From positions 40,943,559 to 41,007,558 of the forward strand of contig CM053327.1 of NCBI GenBank assembly GCA_028583605.1: a DNA stretch of 64,000 nucleotides, in the 5' to 3' direction. Below, in pieces: positions 54,201-63,718 of the stretch. This DNA comes from Dastarcus helophoroides (taxonomy: Eukaryota > Arthropoda > Insecta > Coleoptera > Bothrideridae). Numbering within the stretch: the first letter of the stretch is position 1; every line of letters starts with the position of its first letter. The translations under genes and the position numbers were made by a program. The notes under the pieces were generated by a model that saw only the letters and a list, made by a program, of their open reading frames with translations, was not told the origin of the DNA and ran no database searches.

Positions 54201-54950
54201 TTCAAAATTCAAATGTTGTGTTCTTATTAGGTTTTCAATTTTGTTCGAATGGTCTATTTTAGGTTCTGGCAAAAAATGTTCTATATTGAAAATGTTAAAA
54301 TTATCTCCTATACTTTCATCGAAAGATTTGACTTTTAATGATTCGTTCAGAGTTACAGTTACTCTTTGGTCAGAGTTATTGTGGATTTCGATAAATGCGG
54401 ACCAATTGTTAGCATTGGTTAACATTTCTGGGATATATAACTTTTCTATAAATTGTTCTGGAACAATAACGTCGCCGTTTTCAATGTTAACAGGGACCTT
54501 TAGCTTACATATTTCATGCGAATCTACACTAAACGTAACGCTTTTGCTATTTTGATTTCTATACTTAAAAGGGATTCTTATTCTATCATTAACGAGTTGC
54601 CTATTAACTAAATCTATGCTAAATTTCATGTCTAACAATTCTTTTAAACCTATCACTCCGTCAAAATAGTCATGGAAGTCACAGAGGAGGAAATTAATTT
54701 CTTTTGCGGTTTTGAATTCGGGAAATGCTGGTATGTTGGCTTTGAATTTCAGTTCCTTTTCACCAGTGGCTGTTTTAATCGTAAAATTTTCTCTATAAAT
54801 ACTTGAGGGGAAGAATTTTTCTGCGATGCCGGGGCGAATTATAGATGAGTGACATCCTGTGTCGATGAGTAGTTTTATCGGCGGGTGGTTTATTTCAATG
54901 TAAGGAAGGGCATTATATGAGTTTGAAGTGTTTATTTCACAGATTATGTT
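51264..54950 (-). CDS. pol: Errantivirus pol, copy 2 (intact)
   Basis: About 1228 codons in the -1 frame relative to gag, starting near 54950 at the gag stop. Domains in order: aspartic protease (LLIDTGCHSS, near residue 30), reverse transcriptase with YMDD near residue 447, RNase H (TTDASNFAIGAVLSQ, ITDHKPLQWL), and integrase with an HHCC zinc domain (H...H...CKIC) and D,D(35)E core residues in HLDTFKILNH, VDCGGEF and SPVERFHS. No stop interrupts it. The protein copies the RNA into DNA and inserts it. No canonical slippery heptamer is obvious at the gag end (GCAAAACAT), so the frameshift mechanism is uncertain. Confidence 0.92.
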   Translation of the reverse strand, partial: NIICEINTSNSYNALPYIEINHPPIKLLIDTGCHSSIIRPGIAEKFFPSSIYRENFTIKTATGEKELKFKANIPAFPEFKTAKEINFLLCDFHDYFDGVIGLKELLDMKFSIDLVNRQLVNDRIRIPFKYRNQNSKSVTFSVDSHEICKLKVPVNIENGDVIVPEQFIEKLYIPEMLTNANNWSAFIEIHNNSDQRVTVTLNESLKVKSFDESIGDNFNIFNIEHFLPEPKIDHSNKIENLIRTQHLNFEEKKAITSLCKQYSDIFHTDNQKLSFTSKIKHEIKTANDIPIHTRSYRYPFIHKNEVQRQITKMLEDGIIRPSQSPWSSPIWIVPKKQDASGIQKWRIVVDYRKINEKTIDDRYPIPNITDILDKLGKCQYFSTLDLASGFHQIEMHPDSVEKTAFTVENGHYEYVRMPFGLKNAPSTFQRVMDEVLKDLQGKICLVYMDDIIIFSTSLQEHISSLKQIFQRLRESRFKIQIDKSEFLRKEVEFLGHIVTPDGIKPNPNKIKAIKNFPIPKTAKEIKSFLGLLGYYRRFIKNFAKITKPLTKCLRKGEKIEHTPEFIHAFQRCKNLLCNEPILQYPDFNKPFTLTTDASNFAIGAVLSQTHSKNDLPVAYASRTLNQAETNYSTIEKELLAVVWATKYFRPYLFGRKFKIITDHKPLQWLFNLKEPNSRLVRWRLKLEEFDYEICYKKGKLNTNADALSRVEINAIDDLETSSLHVNTDDINELINEYLIEPELSPFDLPNPSENIKEPKVKIISNIQIRPPEPTDNETVHSAIENPILEMPITEKPLNFFKRQVVINCTKDGLNKPKIDIEKFFDKTRITMNLPSINFETHLLEAIKNYFVLNQSYAIYFKQHNNSQIFSNIIQSFFKNAAFKLTRTTRFLEDVITSDDQKLKLEYYHIGKTVHKGINEMNASLSKNYYWPNMSKDITNYVNNCKICQTAKYDRNPPTLKFNLTPTASKPFEHIHLDTFKILNHTFLTVLDSFSRYGQAYPIESQNPINIIDCLLIYITHHGLPLKITVDCGGEFKNNCLNDFCKLHKIELHYTTPKNSNSNSPVERFHSTIGEEIRCLKLEKPHEPAKILMTHALIGYNNAIHSVTGYTPFEVIKGHINADTPFELSDHKIVSNYIQTHKEIAKTLYNSIKDKSHQKKEKIISRLNEVRQEPHNFNPDDSAYVVSKERNKAKPKFFETKVVTDNHEKLITDHGTYHKSCIKKPHTHT

Positions 54951-56173
54951 TTGCGGGTTTCTGATGGGACATGATGAAAATTTTGTTGAGAATTTTGGGT
55001 GGAATCGAATGCTTCGCTTTCGATTTCATTATCATATTCTTCGTGAACGGGGTTGGCATTTTCGTAACTGAAGTTTTGTGATTGGTTTTGGGAGAATTCG
55101 TCGTCTTCCTCTAATGGGGTTTCTATTAATTGGAATTCTTCAAAGGGGAATTTTTGTTGATTTGTTGGGCGAAAGCGATTTGACGGATTATAGGAAGTAG
55201 TGGACATTTTTTCATTATAGTAGCGGTTATTGAAACCTTTATTGAATGAGCTAGAATTTCTTGATGTGGTGGACATGGGTTCCGGTTTGTTTTCGGGAAC
55301 GCGACCTGTAGGTTTAAAAACATTTTTGGGTGTGCCAAATACCTGAGAATTGGTGAAAAATTTTTGCGGGGGTCGTTGAATGGGACGAATGTCAATCGGT
55401 TGACTGGGGAAAGACATATTGCTTTGATGATGGTAGTTTTGTTGCGGGTTTTGTGCATAATAAAAGGGTTGTTGATGATGATATTGTGGCTGGAATTGCT
55501 GAGGAGAATATCTGTGATTTTGGTTATTTCTTTGGTTGCGATTATGCTGTGAAAGATTTTGGGGTCTATTGGGACCGGAGTTATTCGCATTCTGTATGTA
55601 TCTAAAATTTTCTTCCTCTATAACATATGACATTGCTATTTCTAGTGATGGAGGGTTTCTTAATCTTACAAGCGTTTGCAAATTTCCTGTGAGCCCTCTG
55701 ATAAATGCTCTAAGTGCGATATTGTCGTATTGTTTACTATGAATAATTTTGGCTTGTTCCGACATTTCTAAAGGAGTGGCAGATTTTACTTTGGCATGTA
55801 GTCTGCTTTTAACGATTTGGATTCTCTTCCCGAAATCGAGAGGAGTTTCGTTTTTATGTGGCTGAACGTTAAAGAGATCTTGCTCGAGGCATTCTAAGTT
55901 TCGTTGGTCTCCAAAATTTAGTCTAAGGGCTTCTTTTAAAGCTGCCCAAGAATTTATTTCATTTCTACAACCTATTATAATTTGTGCTCGGTCTTTTAGC
56001 TTCCCAATAACAACTCTTAACAGATAGCTTTGCATATCTGATGCTGGAAATTTTATAAATAAATATTCGCAAGCGTTTATGAAAATTTCTAAAGTATTTT
56101 CGTCTCCATCATAATATGGGACGGTGTCAATTAGCAATCTTAATAAAGAAATATTTTGTTCAACGTTTGTCAT
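54944..56173 (-). CDS. gag: Errantivirus gag, copy 2 (reference copy)
   Basis: 409-residue structural protein that would form the virus-like particle. The N-terminal two thirds are capsid-like (LLIDTVPYYDGDENTLEIFI and a QNLLRLNFGDQR-type region). The C-terminal third is rich in Asn, Gln, Pro and His, with no CCHC zinc knuckle, which is usual for errantivirus Gag. ATG at 56173 is the first in the frame. The stop lies just past the pol entry point. Confidence 0.88.
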   Translation of the reverse strand: MTNVEQNISLLRLLIDTVPYYDGDENTLEIFINACEYLFIKFPASDMQSYLLRVVIGKLKDRAQIIIGCRNEINSWAALKEALRLNFGDQRNLECLEQDLFNVQPHKNETPLDFGKRIQIVKSRLHAKVKSATPLEMSEQAKIIHSKQYDNIALRAFIRGLTGNLQTLVRLRNPPSLEIAMSYVIEEENFRYIQNANNSGPNRPQNLSQHNRNQRNNQNHRYSPQQFQPQYHHQQPFYYAQNPQQNYHHQSNMSFPSQPIDIRPIQRPPQKFFTNSQVFGTPKNVFKPTGRVPENKPEPMSTTSRNSSSFNKGFNNRYYNEKMSTTSYNPSNRFRPTNQQKFPFEEFQLIETPLEEDDEFSQNQSQNFSYENANPVHEEYDNEIESEAFDSTQNSQQNFHHVPSETRKT

Positions 56174-56461
56174 TGTTAAAAATTATATGTATATGGTATA
56201 TTATATAAGAATAATGAAATTATCTGTTGTTAAACAACAAAAAATGATATTTAAACAAAAATAGGGAAAGACGGGATACTCAAGTTCACTAACCTGGTAT
56301 TGCCGGTCGTCTCTGCTTCCTTCTGGTCTGGAGCCGTTGAAGAGGGTGCCCAATGCACTTGGAGAATGGTTCTTGATGATCAAGGAATTAAAATTCCAAA
56401 TCGCGGGTTTTTGCTCGATGCACTATTTTTCGCAATTTCATCAATCCGTACGACTGCGCCA
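56174..56461 (-). promoter_or_regulatory. Leader and primer site, copy 2
   Basis: tRNA-Ser primer site at 56461-56444; splice donor CAG|GTTAGT with the intron starting at 56293. Confidence 0.75.
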
Positions 56462-56796
56462 ATTATATTTAATTATTCGACACCAGACTTTTTAAAAAGA
56501 ATTTTATTTTAAGTTGAAATTACAACTGATCACTAAGTAGAAAGATACTATTATAATACTATGTTCTACAACAATGATACTGATCTTGAGCGTCCTTTTG
56601 CTTATATAGGGTGGTGGTCTCTTGGGTGGTGTTTCTTAGGGATGCGAATGTTGGCTTGTCAAACATTCGCTATTTGGTGCTAAAATGGTGCATCCGCGAC
56701 GGATGTTTGCAGGTTTTGATAATTCGGGGTGGTCGCTGGACGATTTCCGTTTGGTTTATTAATCATTGGGATTTGTATGTACATGCTAATGTAACT
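56462..56796 (-). repeat. Errantivirus LTR 3 (shared)
   Basis: 5' LTR of copy 2 and 3' LTR of copy 3. TATATAAG at 56608-56601; carries the same TTAATCATT variant as LTR 2. Confidence 0.88.
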
Positions 56797-56902
56797 CCTC
56801 CGCCGTTAGACAGGAAAATAATACTTGAGGATTGTTTTCCGATGGTTGCCGCGGGTTATCTTCTTTTTTCTCACTGAAGAGTTCTTGCAATGTTTGCTTT
56901 AA

Positions 56903-58486
56903 TTAATTTTCTGTACTTAAGATGATGACAATGGTTAGGACGATGCATAGGATAAGTAAACTGGTTAATACGAATGTTGAGGTTTCGTGATGCGGGTTTC
57001 GTAGTTTCATCGATGTCAGGTGGTTGAGTTGGTTTTCAATTTTCTTGATTTCATCCAGGTTGATTTGATTTAGAAGGATTGGTTCTATATGTTTTTCGGT
57101 AGTGGTGGTGTTGGTTAGCTTCAGGCTTGGTAAAAGGAAGGGTTCTCCTTTAATTGCGTCTTCTTCATTATTGAATAGAATGTCGTCGTTTTGTAGTCGA
57201 CAGTGTCTCGGGATTTTAATGATACTTGGATTTTCTACTGATATGTAACCGTTGTTCTTGCAGATTTTTCTCAGTTTTACGGGGGTAATTGAAGGCAGTA
57301 TTAATGCGTAATTGTGTGTTATTCTTGCGTAGATTGTACTTGTTAAGTAGACGGCTGTTGGGTGACATTTTTCGCTGTTTCCGTGTTGGATTATCGAAAT
57401 GATGCAATCGTCGTTATTAGGGGTCAATCCAGGAGAGCAAATATGGGTATTTTCGATGAAATGGCATCTTTCATTTTCATATTTATGGTATCGTGAACTG
57501 AGTATTAGGAAAGGTGATTTTGGGACAATAGTGAGATTGTTTTTGGGGATGGGGAACAAATGGTATATGTCGAAATTGTCGGAATGGAAAATAGGAACTT
57601 CTATTGCGAAAATAATTTTGTTGTTGTGAACAGATACTTTCGCTTTAATAATTTTATAGTACGATATAGCATTTTCAAAGTTTGGAATTTTGTTGTTACC
57701 ATATAATTTTTTAACCTTTTGAATTATATTAATTAATTCGTTGTGAGGTATTACTGAATAGTGAATTACGTTAATTTTCGCAAATGTTATAGAATTTTCT
57801 ATATTGTCTAAAAGAGAAATTAAATTTTGACAGTTTAGTATTATTTGATCTATTGTATTTTGTGCACGCATTAAGGCTGTTATGTCGTTAATCGATTGTG
57901 ACATATTTTCCTGGAAATAGTTTAGTTTTAGTTCTATTAGTTTTTGATTTTCGTTAAGAGTCGTGATGGTACTATTGTAATTAGTGACTAAGTTTTTTGT
58001 TATAGATGTTTGTAATTCTATTTGTTTGTTAAGAGAATCTTTATCGTCTGTCAGCAGTCTCAGTGCTTCATCGTATTTTCTACCATCCTCAGAATCAAGT
58101 GTGCCAAATAAAAATTTTGATGTTTTACCAATGATATCAAATAGTCCACGTTTCTGTCGAAGGTGGGGTTTTAAATTGTTTAGTTTAATTTCAGATTGAA
58201 TTATGAGATAGTGAGCATGTGCCATTAGATTTTTTAAAACGTTTGTATAGGTATTATTCGAATCTAAAGTTATATTTATTGCATTATAATATTCTATGGC
58301 GTTTTGTAGGAGTTTGATTAAGGGATCTATATCTACATAATGGATAAAGGTGTGTTTGTTTTGTACAACCTTACCTTTTCCAAGGTGAAAGGGAAGTATT
58401 TCGGATTTGATGGGGATTATGTCTATGTCCGAACTTAGGGCAGGAGTTATTATGAAAATTGTGAATACTATGACTAAATTTTTCAT
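56903..58486 (-). CDS. env: Errantivirus env, copy 3, altered C-terminus
   Basis: 527 residues. The ectodomain, furin-type site and most of the transmembrane helix match copy 1. A one-base loss (CTTAAG for CTTAAAG near 56920) shifts the frame right after TIVII and ends the protein at STEN. A one-base gain nearby (TGTTTGC for TGTTGC, near 56893) would restore the phase only after the new stop. The cytoplasmic tail is therefore lost; whether fusion function survives is unknown. Confidence 0.88.
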   Translation of the reverse strand: MKNLVIVFTIFIITPALSSDIDIIPIKSEILPFHLGKGKVVQNKHTFIHYVDIDPLIKLLQNAIEYYNAINITLDSNNTYTNVLKNLMAHAHYLIIQSEIKLNNLKPHLRQKRGLFDIIGKTSKFLFGTLDSEDGRKYDEALRLLTDDKDSLNKQIELQTSITKNLVTNYNSTITTLNENQKLIELKLNYFQENMSQSINDITALMRAQNTIDQIILNCQNLISLLDNIENSITFAKINVIHYSVIPHNELINIIQKVKKLYGNNKIPNFENAISYYKIIKAKVSVHNNKIIFAIEVPIFHSDNFDIYHLFPIPKNNLTIVPKSPFLILSSRYHKYENERCHFIENTHICSPGLTPNNDDCIISIIQHGNSEKCHPTAVYLTSTIYARITHNYALILPSITPVKLRKICKNNGYISVENPSIIKIPRHCRLQNDDILFNNEEDAIKGEPFLLPSLKLTNTTTTEKHIEPILLNQINLDEIKKIENQLNHLTSMKLRNPHHETSTFVLTSLLILCIVLTIVIILSTEN

Positions 58487-58520
58487 CGTCTGTCCGTAAG
58501 GGATTGCCTGAAAGGAGATT

Positions 58521-61500
58521 TTAAGTATGAGTATGGGGTTTCTTTATACATGATTTATGGTAGGTTCCGTGGTCAGTAATTAATTTCTCGTGATTGTCTG
58601 TTACGACTTTTGTTTCAAAGAATTTAGGTTTTGCCTTATTTCTTTCTTTACTTACTACATATGCACTGTCATCGGGATTAAAGTTATGGGGTTCTTGTCT
58701 GACTTCATTTAATCGACTTATTATCTTTTCTTTCTTTTGGTGGGATTTATCCTTTATGGAATCATACAATGTTTTGGCAATTTCTTTATGCGTTTGGATA
58801 TAATTAGAAACTATTTTATGATCAGAAAGTTCAAAAGGGGTATCTGCGTTTATGTGTCCTTTAATTACTTCAAATGGAGTGTAGCCTGTGACAGAATGAA
58901 TTGCATTGTTATATCCTATAAGGGCATGGGTCATTAAAATTTTAGCGGGTTCATGGGGTTTTTCTAATTTTAAACATCGAATTTCTTCTCCTATTGTTGA
59001 ATGAAATCTTTCAACGGGGGAATTACTGTTCGAATTTTTTGGAGTGGTATAATGAAGTTCTATTTTGTGGAGTTTGCAAAAATCATTTAGGCAATTATTC
59101 TTAAATTCTCCGCCACAATCTACCGTGATTTTTAGTGGTAATCCATGGTGGGTAATATAGATTAATAGACAGTCAATTATATTTATGGGGTTTTGAGATT
59201 CGATTGGATAAGCTTGGCCATATCGGGAAAAAGAGTCTAAGACCGTTAAGAAGGTATGGTTCAAAATTTTGAAGGTGTCTAAATGTATATGTTCAAAGGG
59301 TTTACTAGCGGTTGGCGTTAAGTTAAATTTGAGAGTTGGGGGGTTTCTGTCATATTTGGCTGTTTGGCAAATTTTGCAATTGTTCACGTAGTTTGTTATA
59401 TCTTTCGACATGTTGGGCCAGTAATAATTTTTTGAAAGAGAGGCGTTCATTTCGTTTATACCTTTATGGACTGTTTTACCAATGTGATAGTATTCTAATT
59501 TTAACTTTTGATCGTCGGAGGTTATAACGTCTTCTAAAAATCTAGTGGTTCTTGTTAGTTTAAATGCAGCGTTCTTAAAAAATGATTGTATTATATTTGA
59601 AAATATTTGGCTATTGTTATGTTGCTTGAAGTATATTGCGTATGATTGGTTCAGGACAAAATAATTTTTTATAGCTTCTAGTAAATGTGTTTCGAAATTA
59701 ATTGAGGGGAGGTTCATGGTAATTCGGGTTTTGTCAAAAAATTTTTCAATATCGATTTTAGGTTTGTTTAAGCCATCTTTGGTGCAATTTATGGCGACTT
59801 GACGTTTAAAGAAGTTAAGGGGCTTTTCTGTGATCGGCATCTCTAGGATCGGGTTTTCTATCGCGGAATGGACGGTTTCGTTATCGGTGGGTTCAGGAGG
59901 TCTTATTTGGATATTTGATATTATTTTAACTTTGGGTTCTTTTATGTTTTCCGAAGGATTAGGGAGATCGAAGGGAGATAATTCAGGTTCAATTAGGTAT
60001 TCATTGATTAATTCGTTAATGTCGTCCGTGTTTACGTGAAGGGATGAGGTTTCTAAGTCGTCAATGGCGTTAATTTCTACGCGGGAAAGTGCGTCGGCAT
60101 TTGTGTTTAGTTTTCCTTTTTTATAGCAGATTTCGTAATCAAACTCTTCTAATTTTAGGCGCCATCTTACAAGACGCGAGTTTGGTTCTTTTAGATTAAA
60201 TAACCACTGAAGGGGTTTATGGTCTGTAATAATTTTGAATTTTCTTCCGAACAAATAGGGTCTAAAATACTTAGTTGCCCAAACAACTGCAAGTAATTCT
60301 TTTTCTATCGTACTGTAATTGGTTTCGGCTTGATTAAGTGTACGTGAAGCGTACGCTACTGGTAAGTCATTTTTAGAATGGGTTTGGGATAAAACCGCTC
60401 CTATTGCAAAATTCGAAGCATCGGTTGTGAGGGTAAAAGGTTTATTGAAATCAGGGTATTGAAGAATGGGTTCATTGCATAGAAGATTTTTACATCTTTG
60501 GAATGCGTGAATGAATTCGGGGGTGTGTTCAATTTTTTCTCCTTTTCTTAAACATTTGGTCAGGGGTTTTGTGATTTTAGCGAAGTTTTTTATGAATCTA
60601 CGATAATAGCCTAGAAGTCCTAAGAAAGATTTAATCTCTTTGGCTGTTTTGGGAATCGGGAAATTTTTTATCGCTTTAATTTTGTTTGGGTTTGGCTTAA
60701 TGCCATCAGGAGTTACAATATGACCTAAAAACTCTACTTCTTTGCGAAGGAATTCAGATTTGTCGATTTGGATTTTGAAACGGGATTCTCTAAGTCTTTG
60801 GAAAATTTGCTTTAAACTTGAGATGTGTTCTTGAAGGGAAGTGGAAAATATAATTATATCATCCATGTATACAAGGCATATTTTTCCTTGTAAATCTTTG
60901 AGAACTTCATCCATAACACGCTGGAAAGTGGACGGGGCGTTTTTTAGACCGAAGGGCATACGCACATATTCGTAGTGCCCATTTTCTACTGTGAAGGCAG
61001 TCTTTTCGACTGAATCGGGGTGCATCTCGATCTGGTGAAACCCAGAAGCAAGGTCAAGGGTACTGAAATACTGACATTTTCCTAATTTATCTAAGATATC
61101 AGTGATGTTGGGGATAGGGTAACGATCGTCTATGGTTTTTTCGTTGATTTTCCTGTAGTCTACGACAATCCTCCATTTTTGGATGCCGCTAGCGTCTTGT
61201 TTCTTTGGAACTATCCAAATTGGTGAACTCCAGGGACTTTGTGAAGGGCGAATTATACCGTCTTCTAACATCTTTGTGATTTGTCGTTGGACTTCGTTTT
61301 TGTGGATAAATGGGTAACGATAGGAACGTGTATGTATTGGGATATCGTTTGCGGTTTTAATTTCATGCTTTATTTTGCTCGTAAAAGACAGTTTTTGGTT
61401 ATCTGTATGAAAAATGTCTGAATATTGTTTACAGAGAGAAGTAATTGCTTTTTTCTCTTCCAAATTCAAATGTTGTGTTCTTATTAGGTTTTCAATTTTG

Positions 61501-62207
61501 TTCGAATGGTCTATTTTAGGTTCTGGCAAAAAATGTTCTATATTAAAAATGTTAAAATTATCTCCTATACTTTCATCGAAAGATTTGACTTTTAAGGATT
61601 CGTTCAGAGTTACAGTTACTCTTTGGTCAGAGTTATTGTGGATTTCGATAAATGCGGACCAATTGTTAGCATTGGTTAACATTTCAGGGATATATAACTT
61701 TTCTATAAATTGTTCTGGAACAATAACGTCGCCGCTTTCAATGTTAACAGGGACCTTTAGCTTACATATTTCATGAGAATCTACACTAAACGTAACGCTT
61801 TTGCTATTTTGATTTCTATACTTAAAAGGGATTCTTATTCTATCATTAACAAGTTGTCTATTAACTAAATCTATGCTAAATTTCATGTCTAACAATTCTT
61901 TTAAACCTATCACTCCGTCAAAATAGTCATGGAAGTCACAGAGGAGGAAATTAATTTCTTTTGCGGTTTTGAATTCGGGAAATGCTGGTATGTTGGCTTT
62001 GAATTTCAGTTCCTTTTCACCAGTGGCTGTTTTAATCGTAAAATTTTCTCTATAAATACTTGAGGGGAAGAATTTTTCTGCGATGCCGGGGCGAATTATA
62101 GATGAGTGACATCCTGTGTCGATGAGTAGTTTTATCGGCGGGTGGTTTATTTCAATGTAAGGAAGGGCATTATATGAGTTTGAAGTGTTTATTTCACAGA
62201 TTATGTT
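58521..62207 (-). CDS. pol: Errantivirus pol, copy 3 (intact)
   Basis: Open over the full 3687 nt, with the same motifs as copy 2. It shares with copy 1, against copy 2, the residues ESGDVIV, LNLEEK, QVAINC and LYDSIK. Confidence 0.92.
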   Translation of the reverse strand, partial: NIICEINTSNSYNALPYIEINHPPIKLLIDTGCHSSIIRPGIAEKFFPSSIYRENFTIKTATGEKELKFKANIPAFPEFKTAKEINFLLCDFHDYFDGVIGLKELLDMKFSIDLVNRQLVNDRIRIPFKYRNQNSKSVTFSVDSHEICKLKVPVNIESGDVIVPEQFIEKLYIPEMLTNANNWSAFIEIHNNSDQRVTVTLNESLKVKSFDESIGDNFNIFNIEHFLPEPKIDHSNKIENLIRTQHLNLEEKKAITSLCKQYSDIFHTDNQKLSFTSKIKHEIKTANDIPIHTRSYRYPFIHKNEVQRQITKMLEDGIIRPSQSPWSSPIWIVPKKQDASGIQKWRIVVDYRKINEKTIDDRYPIPNITDILDKLGKCQYFSTLDLASGFHQIEMHPDSVEKTAFTVENGHYEYVRMPFGLKNAPSTFQRVMDEVLKDLQGKICLVYMDDIIIFSTSLQEHISSLKQIFQRLRESRFKIQIDKSEFLRKEVEFLGHIVTPDGIKPNPNKIKAIKNFPIPKTAKEIKSFLGLLGYYRRFIKNFAKITKPLTKCLRKGEKIEHTPEFIHAFQRCKNLLCNEPILQYPDFNKPFTLTTDASNFAIGAVLSQTHSKNDLPVAYASRTLNQAETNYSTIEKELLAVVWATKYFRPYLFGRKFKIITDHKPLQWLFNLKEPNSRLVRWRLKLEEFDYEICYKKGKLNTNADALSRVEINAIDDLETSSLHVNTDDINELINEYLIEPELSPFDLPNPSENIKEPKVKIISNIQIRPPEPTDNETVHSAIENPILEMPITEKPLNFFKRQVAINCTKDGLNKPKIDIEKFFDKTRITMNLPSINFETHLLEAIKNYFVLNQSYAIYFKQHNNSQIFSNIIQSFFKNAAFKLTRTTRFLEDVITSDDQKLKLEYYHIGKTVHKGINEMNASLSKNYYWPNMSKDITNYVNNCKICQTAKYDRNPPTLKFNLTPTASKPFEHIHLDTFKILNHTFLTVLDSFSRYGQAYPIESQNPINIIDCLLIYITHHGLPLKITVDCGGEFKNNCLNDFCKLHKIELHYTTPKNSNSNSPVERFHSTIGEEIRCLKLEKPHEPAKILMTHALIGYNNAIHSVTGYTPFEVIKGHINADTPFELSDHKIVSNYIQTHKEIAKTLYDSIKDKSHQKKEKIISRLNEVRQEPHNFNPDDSAYVVSKERNKAKPKFFETKVVTDNHEKLITDHGTYHKSCIKKPHTHT

Positions 62208-63430
62208 TTGCGGGTTTCTGATGGGACATGATGAAAATTTTGTTGAGAATTTTGGGTGGAATCGAATGCTTCGCTTTCGATTTCATTATCATATTCTTCG
62301 TGAACGGGGTTGGCATTTTCGTAACTGAAGTTTTGTGATTGGTTTTGGGAGAATTCGTCGTCTTCCTCTAATGGGGTTTCTATTAATTGGAATTCTTCAA
62401 AGGGGAATTTTTGTTGATTTGTTGGGCGAAAGCGATTTGACGGATTATAGGAAGTAGTGGACATTTTTTCATTATAGTAGCGGTTATTGAAACCTTTATT
62501 GAATGAGCTAGAATTTCTTGATGTGGTGGACATGGGTTCCGGTTTGTTTTCGGGAACGCGACCTGTAGGTTTAAAAACATTTTTGGGTGTGCCAAATACC
62601 TGGGAATTGGTGAAAAATTTTTGCGGGGGTCGTTGAATGGGACGAATGTCAATCGGTTGACTGGGGAAAGACATATTGCTTTGATGATGGTAGTTTTGTT
62701 GCGGGTTTTGTGCATAATAAAAGGGTTGTTGATGATGATATTGTGGCTGGAATTGCTGAGGAGAATATCTGTGATTTTGGTTATTTCTTTGGTTGCGATT
62801 ATGCTGTGAAAGATTTTGGGGTCTATTGGGACCGGAGTTATTCGCATTCTGTATGTATCTAAAATTTTCTTCCTCTATAACATATGACATTGCTATTTCT
62901 AGTGATGGAGGGTTTCTTAATCTTACAAGCGTTTGCAAATTTCCTGTGAGCCCTCTGATAAATGCTCTAAGTGCGATATTGTCGTATTGTTTACTATGAA
63001 TAATTTTGGCTTGTTCCGACATTTCTAAAGGAGTGGCAGATTTTACTTTGGCATGTAGTCTGCTTTTAACGATTTGGATTCTCTTCCCGAAATCGAGAGG
63101 AGTTTCGTTTTTATGTGGCTGAACGTTAAAGAGATCTTGCTCGAGGCATTCTAAGTTTCGTTGGTCTCCAAAATTTAGTCTAAGGGCTTCTTTTAAAGCT
63201 GCCCAAGAATTTATTTCATTTCTACAACCTATTATAATTTGTGCTCGGTCTTTTAGCTTCCCAATAACAACTCTTAACAGATAGCTTTGCATATCTGATG
63301 CTGGAAATTTTATAAATAAATATTCGCACGCGTTTATGAAAATTTCTAAAGTATTTTCGTCTCCATCATAATATGGGACGGTGTCAATTAGCAATCTTAA
63401 TAAAGAAATATTTTGTTCAACGTTTGTCAT
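62201..63430 (-). CDS. gag: Errantivirus gag, copy 3
   Basis: 409 residues, intact. Silent or non-coding variants group it with copy 1 rather than copy 2. Confidence 0.88.
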   Translation of the reverse strand: MTNVEQNISLLRLLIDTVPYYDGDENTLEIFINACEYLFIKFPASDMQSYLLRVVIGKLKDRAQIIIGCRNEINSWAALKEALRLNFGDQRNLECLEQDLFNVQPHKNETPLDFGKRIQIVKSRLHAKVKSATPLEMSEQAKIIHSKQYDNIALRAFIRGLTGNLQTLVRLRNPPSLEIAMSYVIEEENFRYIQNANNSGPNRPQNLSQHNRNQRNNQNHRYSPQQFQPQYHHQQPFYYAQNPQQNYHHQSNMSFPSQPIDIRPIQRPPQKFFTNSQVFGTPKNVFKPTGRVPENKPEPMSTTSRNSSSFNKGFNNRYYNEKMSTTSYNPSNRFRPTNQQKFPFEEFQLIETPLEEDDEFSQNQSQNFSYENANPVHEEYDNEIESEAFDSTQNSQQNFHHVPSETRKT

Positions 63431-63718
63431 TGTTAAAAATTATATGTATATGGTATATTATATAAGAATAATGAAATTATCTGTTGTTAAACAACAAAAA
63501 ATGATATTTAAACAAAAATAGGGAAAGACGGGATACTCAAGTTCACTAACCTGGTATTGCCGGTCGTCTCTGCTTCCTTCTGGTCTGGAGCCGTTGAAGA
63601 GGGTGCCCAATGCACTTGGAGAATGGTTCTTGATGATCAAGGAATTAAAATTCCAAATCGCGGGTTTTTGCTCGATGCACTATTTTTCGCAATTTCATCA
63701 ATCCGTACGACTGCGCCA
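63431..63718 (-). promoter_or_regulatory. Leader and primer site, copy 3
   Basis: tRNA-Ser primer site at 63718-63701; splice donor CAG|GTTAGT with the intron starting at 63550. Confidence 0.75.
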
